64,000 bases of DNA, from assembly GCF_032594935.1 (NCBI RefSeq), contig NZ_CP118734.1, positions 1,702,001 to 1,766,000 on the forward strand, read 5' to 3'. The stretch comes from Streptococcus sp. 29892 (GTDB lineage: Bacteria > Bacillota > Bacilli > Lactobacillales > Streptococcaceae). Positions 60,834 through 64,000 of the stretch are shown here, piece by piece. The notes under the pieces were generated by a model. The model did no database searches. It was given only the letters and a program-made list of their open reading frames with translations, and was not told the origin of the DNA. Within the stretch, counting starts at the first letter, position 1, and each line of letters starts with the position of its first letter. Made by a program: the position numbers and the translations under genes.

Positions 60834-62173
60834 AAAAACTCCTTTTTATTTTGTTTATTCTTTGACAAATGAAAATAAAGAAATCCTAAACCGACCCAAA
60901 TGCCCAAAATTCCAAATGAATAAGGAGACAACTGGCTCGGTGAATTTGGGAAAATAAGCAATAGTACAAACACAATCCCCACTAGCATTCCCAACAAACT
61001 TTGATACTTCATAACTCGTTTTTCTGTCAGCCGACTACTCACATAACAAACATAAGCGTAGGTGACTGCCGCCATCAAACTGGACAAATCAACGATATAG
61101 GAAATAACACTTCTCCCCAAGAGTGGCATCAGAATACTTACAACCGTTACAAACCGTAAAGCATTTTCTGGTATCTCATATTGATTTTCCTTAGCAAAGT
61201 GAGCAGGAAGTAATCCATGCGTCGCTAGAGAAGCTAATACTCGGCTACTTCCAACTAAAAAGCCGTTGATTCCGCCAACTACTGCGGCAAAAAGAGCAAG
61301 GCATAGACCAACAAAACCAACCCAGCCTGCATGTTCTAAAATGGCACTCCCCAAAGCCCAATCAAGCTGACTAGCCTGATTTGGAGAATAGGCTAAGGCT
61401 GTCATCACATTCAACATATTGTAAATGATCATCCCAATTATAGTTGCTAGAATCGTCATTCTTGTTGCGAAACGGAAAGGGAAACCAAGATCAGTCAAGA
61501 CCTGCGGCACAATATCGAATCCAACAAAAAGAAAGGGAATAATGGCCAACACCTTCAAGATCGCAACGCTATCAATCTGAGACCTCTCTAAATAACTAGC
61601 CGCAAACTGAACACGATTTCCAGAAACGAGCATATAGATACAACTCACCACTACAATGGCTACCAGACTTATGATCAATATCTTTTGCAAACGCATGGAG
61701 AGAGAGACTCCCTGCAGATTGACCCAATAAAATACCAGGATTACTACTGTTGAAATCAGTACATCCGTGATATAGACTGGATAGGAAGCCGCAGTATAAA
61801 GATATCCAAAAGAAATACCTCCGAAAAGTTGTTTCAGAACCAGTACCACCGCAGTAGCATTCAAGGGAATCAAGGTCAGATAGCAAAATGTCAAGGCCCA
61901 GCCTACTAGAAAACCATGACCTCTTCCTAAATGTACGAATACATAGGAAAATTCTCCGCCACGTTCATGATGGTATTCAATCATGACATGGTAGCCCATC
62001 TGAATAAAATAAATCAGTACAGCTCCAAGAAAAAATGCAACTGCCGTGTTAAGCACTCCTGCTTCAGGCAGAAATTTTTTCCCTGGCAGATAGAAGGCAC
62101 CCCAGCCAATAACCGACCCAATTACTAAGGAAATAACATCTAATTTTGATAAGGTCTGTCTGCCACTAGTCAA
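60830..62173 (-). CDS. APC-family amino-acid permease
   Basis: A 447-residue permease with about twelve helices, starting LDVISLVIGSVIGWGAFYLPG, the usual APC GxG unwinding motif in helix 1. The substrate is not determinable. Its overlap with the disulfide reductase-rhodanese gene upstream and the YeeE gene downstream suggests a sulfur-related solute (for example cystine, glutathione fragment or taurine-like). This is context only. Confidence 0.85.
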   Translation of the reverse strand: MTSGRQTLSKLDVISLVIGSVIGWGAFYLPGKKFLPEAGVLNTAVAFFLGAVLIYFIQMGYHVMIEYHHERGGEFSYVFVHLGRGHGFLVGWALTFCYLTLIPLNATAVVLVLKQLFGGISFGYLYTAASYPVYITDVLISTVVILVFYWVNLQGVSLSMRLQKILIISLVAIVVVSCIYMLVSGNRVQFAASYLERSQIDSVAILKVLAIIPFLFVGFDIVPQVLTDLGFPFRFATRMTILATIIGMIIYNMLNVMTALAYSPNQASQLDWALGSAILEHAGWVGFVGLCLALFAAVVGGINGFLVGSSRVLASLATHGLLPAHFAKENQYEIPENALRFVTVVSILMPLLGRSVISYIVDLSSLMAAVTYAYVCYVSSRLTEKRVMKYQSLLGMLVGIVFVLLLIFPNSPSQLSPYSFGILGIWVGLGFLYFHLSKNKQNKKEFL

Positions 62174-63863
62174 AGTTATACCCCGTCACGATTGGTCTTC
62201 TATCGGTCGTTTTATCCTTGAAATATTCATAATAACTCAAGGCAAGGAAGGAACCTTGGATATTGATAATATTGTCAAAGCCATAACCTTTCAAGGCGCG
62301 GATAGCATAATAGCTATTCCAAGAGGTCCGACAATGGATGTAAACCGGTCTGTCTTTCGGAATCTCCCCTAAGCGTTGTCGAATTTCATCGAGCGGAATA
62401 TTTACTGCACCGATAACATGAGATTTGTCAAAAGCCTCCTTCCCACGAACATCGAGAATAAACGCACCTTCATCTACCAACTGACGAACACTTGTCACAG
62501 GTACTTGCTGATAGTCCCCATTGAGATAATTGAGGCCGACAATTCCAGCGAAGTTCACCACATCTTTTGCAGTTGAAAAAGCAGGAGCATAGCATAATTC
62601 CAAGTCTTTCAAATCTTCCAGGTAGCCCCCAAAACTAATCACGGTCGCAATGACATTGATGTTCTTAACAGGATTGCCCTTGCTGATGGCCTGGGCACCT
62701 ACTATTTTTCCAGTCGGATACTGATAAAGTAATTTAAAGTGCATGGGTGCTGCATCTGGCATCAACCCAACACGGTCGTTTGGGATAACCAAGGCAACGC
62801 GATAATTGATACCAGCCTTTTGGCAGTCTTTTTCATTTAACCCTGTACTAGCCGCATTCAGACCAAAGACACGGATGCAAGAAGAACCAATCACGCCTCG
62901 ATTGCGATTTTGTTTGCCCGAAATCGCATCTGCCACGTTTCTTGCTTGTTTTTGAGCAGGACCTGCAAGAGGTAGCCTTGTCTTTCTACCTGTAATCTGA
63001 TGCACGACTTCAATAGCATCACCCACAGCATAGACATCTGGTAAGTTTGTTTGGTAGCGGTAGTCTACTTCAATCGCCCCTGTCTCCCCTAATTTTATGC
63101 CTGACTTGACTGCAAAATCAACATCTGGGCTGACACCGATAGCTACAATAACTGCTTGAGCGGGCAATCGTTTGCCACTCAGTAACACAACTTCCTTCTC
63201 TGTAATCTCGACAACACTATCCTCTAAGATTAGTTGCACACCATTGTCATAGAGTTCCTTGTGCAGCATCTGAACCATATCATCATCAAACGGAGTCATG
63301 ATTTGAGCACTAGCTTCAACAAGGCTTACCTCTTTGCCAGAATGGCGCAAACATTCTGCTGCCTCGACACCAATAAATCCGCCACCAATCACAACGATTT
63401 GCTCTGCTTTTGAATACTTTAAATGCTGATCGATGTTGCGAACATCTGACACATTCTTCAATGCGAAAACATGAGGAGCATCAATCCCCTTTATGCTAGA
63501 GGGACGAATTGCCCTTGCCCCAGGTGACAAAATAAGGACATCATACCAATCTTGAAACTCTTCGCCAGTCTCAAGATTTTTTACGGTAACCTTATGTTCA
63601 TCTGCAAGAATCTCTATCACTTCATGACGAACTTTGGCATCCAGATTATAGGTTTTCTTAAAACTCTCAGTATCATAAAAAACTAAATCCTCTATATTTT
63701 CGACCTCTCCGCTGAAATAGTTTGGCAAGCAACAGTTAGAGAAGGAAATGTCGTAACCCTTATCATAAATCTGTATCTGACTCTTTTCATCAATCCTACG
63801 AAGACGAGCTGCTACAGAGGCACCACCTGCAACACCACCTACAACTATATATTTCTTAGTCAT
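62166..63863 (-). CDS. CoA-disulfide reductase with C-terminal rhodanese domain
   Basis: A 565-residue flavoprotein of the CoADR-RHD (Npsr/Cdr) type. It has the FAD motif VVGGVAGGASVAARLRR, the redox-active Cys in SFSNCCLPNYFSG near residue 43, the NAD motif VVIGGGFIGVEAAE near 157, and a dimer domain. A rhodanese domain follows (about 460-565) with active Cys in VYIHCRTSWNSYY. Such fusions reduce CoA persulfide or polysulfide with NAD(P)H. The sequence SNCC, where most members have SNCG or ANCG, is unusual. It is the first gene of the sulfur operon. Confidence 0.92.
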   Translation of the reverse strand: MTKKYIVVGGVAGGASVAARLRRIDEKSQIQIYDKGYDISFSNCCLPNYFSGEVENIEDLVFYDTESFKKTYNLDAKVRHEVIEILADEHKVTVKNLETGEEFQDWYDVLILSPGARAIRPSSIKGIDAPHVFALKNVSDVRNIDQHLKYSKAEQIVVIGGGFIGVEAAECLRHSGKEVSLVEASAQIMTPFDDDMVQMLHKELYDNGVQLILEDSVVEITEKEVVLLSGKRLPAQAVIVAIGVSPDVDFAVKSGIKLGETGAIEVDYRYQTNLPDVYAVGDAIEVVHQITGRKTRLPLAGPAQKQARNVADAISGKQNRNRGVIGSSCIRVFGLNAASTGLNEKDCQKAGINYRVALVIPNDRVGLMPDAAPMHFKLLYQYPTGKIVGAQAISKGNPVKNINVIATVISFGGYLEDLKDLELCYAPAFSTAKDVVNFAGIVGLNYLNGDYQQVPVTSVRQLVDEGAFILDVRGKEAFDKSHVIGAVNIPLDEIRQRLGEIPKDRPVYIHCRTSWNSYYAIRALKGYGFDNIINIQGSFLALSYYEYFKDKTTDRRPIVTGYNFD

Positions 63864-63896
63864 CTTGACCTCCTTTGTGATTTTTTTCTCAAATAC

Positions 63897-63925
63897 ATTC
63901 TAACATTCAATTGATTGTTTGTCAA
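63897..63925 (-). promoter_or_regulatory. Sulfur operon promoter
   Basis: TTGACA (63925-63920), exactly 17 bp, TGT and TAGAAT (63902-63897). The spacer contains the palindrome TCAATTGA, a possible site for the ArsR-rhodanese regulator. AAAGGAGG precedes the ATG. Confidence 0.7.
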
Positions 63926-63941
63926 CGGTTTCAAAATAAAA

Positions 63942-63966
63942 GAATGGACTTCTTTCCATTCTTCTA
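63942..63966 (-). terminator. Terminator of the gene beyond the window edge
   Basis: AAGAATGGA-loop-TCCATTCTT followed by TTATTTT on the minus strand. Confidence 0.7.
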
Positions 63967-63970
63967 AAAT

Positions 63971-64000
63971 TTACTCACCTACTGCCCTAGTTGTCCAGGC
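63971..64000 (-). CDS. 3' end of an unidentified gene
   Basis: Nine codons and TAA (AWTTRAVGE) precede the terminator at 63942-63966. Too short to identify; the call rests on the stop-terminator spacing. Confidence 0.4.
   Translation of the reverse strand, partial: AWTTRAVGE

Overview
This 64 kb window is a low-GC Firmicutes chromosome. The gene content points to Streptococcus, most likely S. suis: a histidine-triad protein beside an Lmb-type zinc lipoprotein, an rpoE-pyrG-fba neighbourhood, perR-pmtA, a lacABCD-T-FEG-X operon and a SirTM/macrodomain operon. The species call is an inference from these gene sets; the window contains no species-specific marker I can prove.

Layout. 1-186 is the 5' end of recG. 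247-5740 is a complete rRNA operon on the minus strand (three tandem promoters, 16S, tRNA-Ala, 23S, 5S, tRNA-Asn, tRNA-Glu). 5.8-6.55 kb is an IS200-type element. 6.6-12.5 kb carries housekeeping genes (rpmB, fba, tRNA-Leu, an ABC exporter, pyrG, rpoE). 12.7-17.2 kb is a zinc-acquisition pair (Htp and Lmb) behind two AdcR-type boxes. 17.3-26.7 kb holds tig, a DUF1349 protein, an esterase operon with a divergent TetR regulator, an SDR gene fragment, and an Rrf2-controlled group. 27.0-29.5 kb is a vitamin B6/truA cluster. 29.7-32.2 kb is perR-pmtA with PerR boxes. 32.2-33.9 kb is a polar amino-acid ABC transporter.

34.0-41.5 kb is one tight minus-strand operon linking lipoylation to ADP-ribosylation: LipL-like transferase, Old-Yellow-Enzyme-like and luciferase-like flavoenzymes, a GcvH-like lipoyl carrier, a zinc-type macrodomain, a SirTM sirtuin, a lipoate ligase and an amidase.

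42.1-57.8 kb is an integrated element of about 15.6 kb. It is bounded by a 15-bp direct repeat, one copy of which is the 3' end of rpsI, and it has its own excisionase and tyrosine integrase. Its cargo is a lactose/galactose-6-phosphate operon (lacR, lacABCD, lacT, lacFEG, lacX) and, at the far end, a NACHT NTPase plus a small HEPN/AbiU2-like protein. I regard that pair as the best candidate for an undescribed (anti-phage) system. A dense cluster of perfect stem-loops lies between lacR and the excisionase. No relaxase or conjugation gene is visible.

57.8-64 kb has rpsI-rplM with an L13-type leader, then a reactive-sulfur module (ArsR-rhodanese regulator, YeeE/YedE transporter, APC permease, CoA-disulfide-reductase-rhodanese fusion), and the last codons of another minus-strand gene.

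Nearly all genes are on the minus strand. The plus-strand genes are the TetR regulator, perR, pmtA, xis and int. Many promoters have TTGACA-17-TATAAT spacing, and two (recG, truA) look leaderless.
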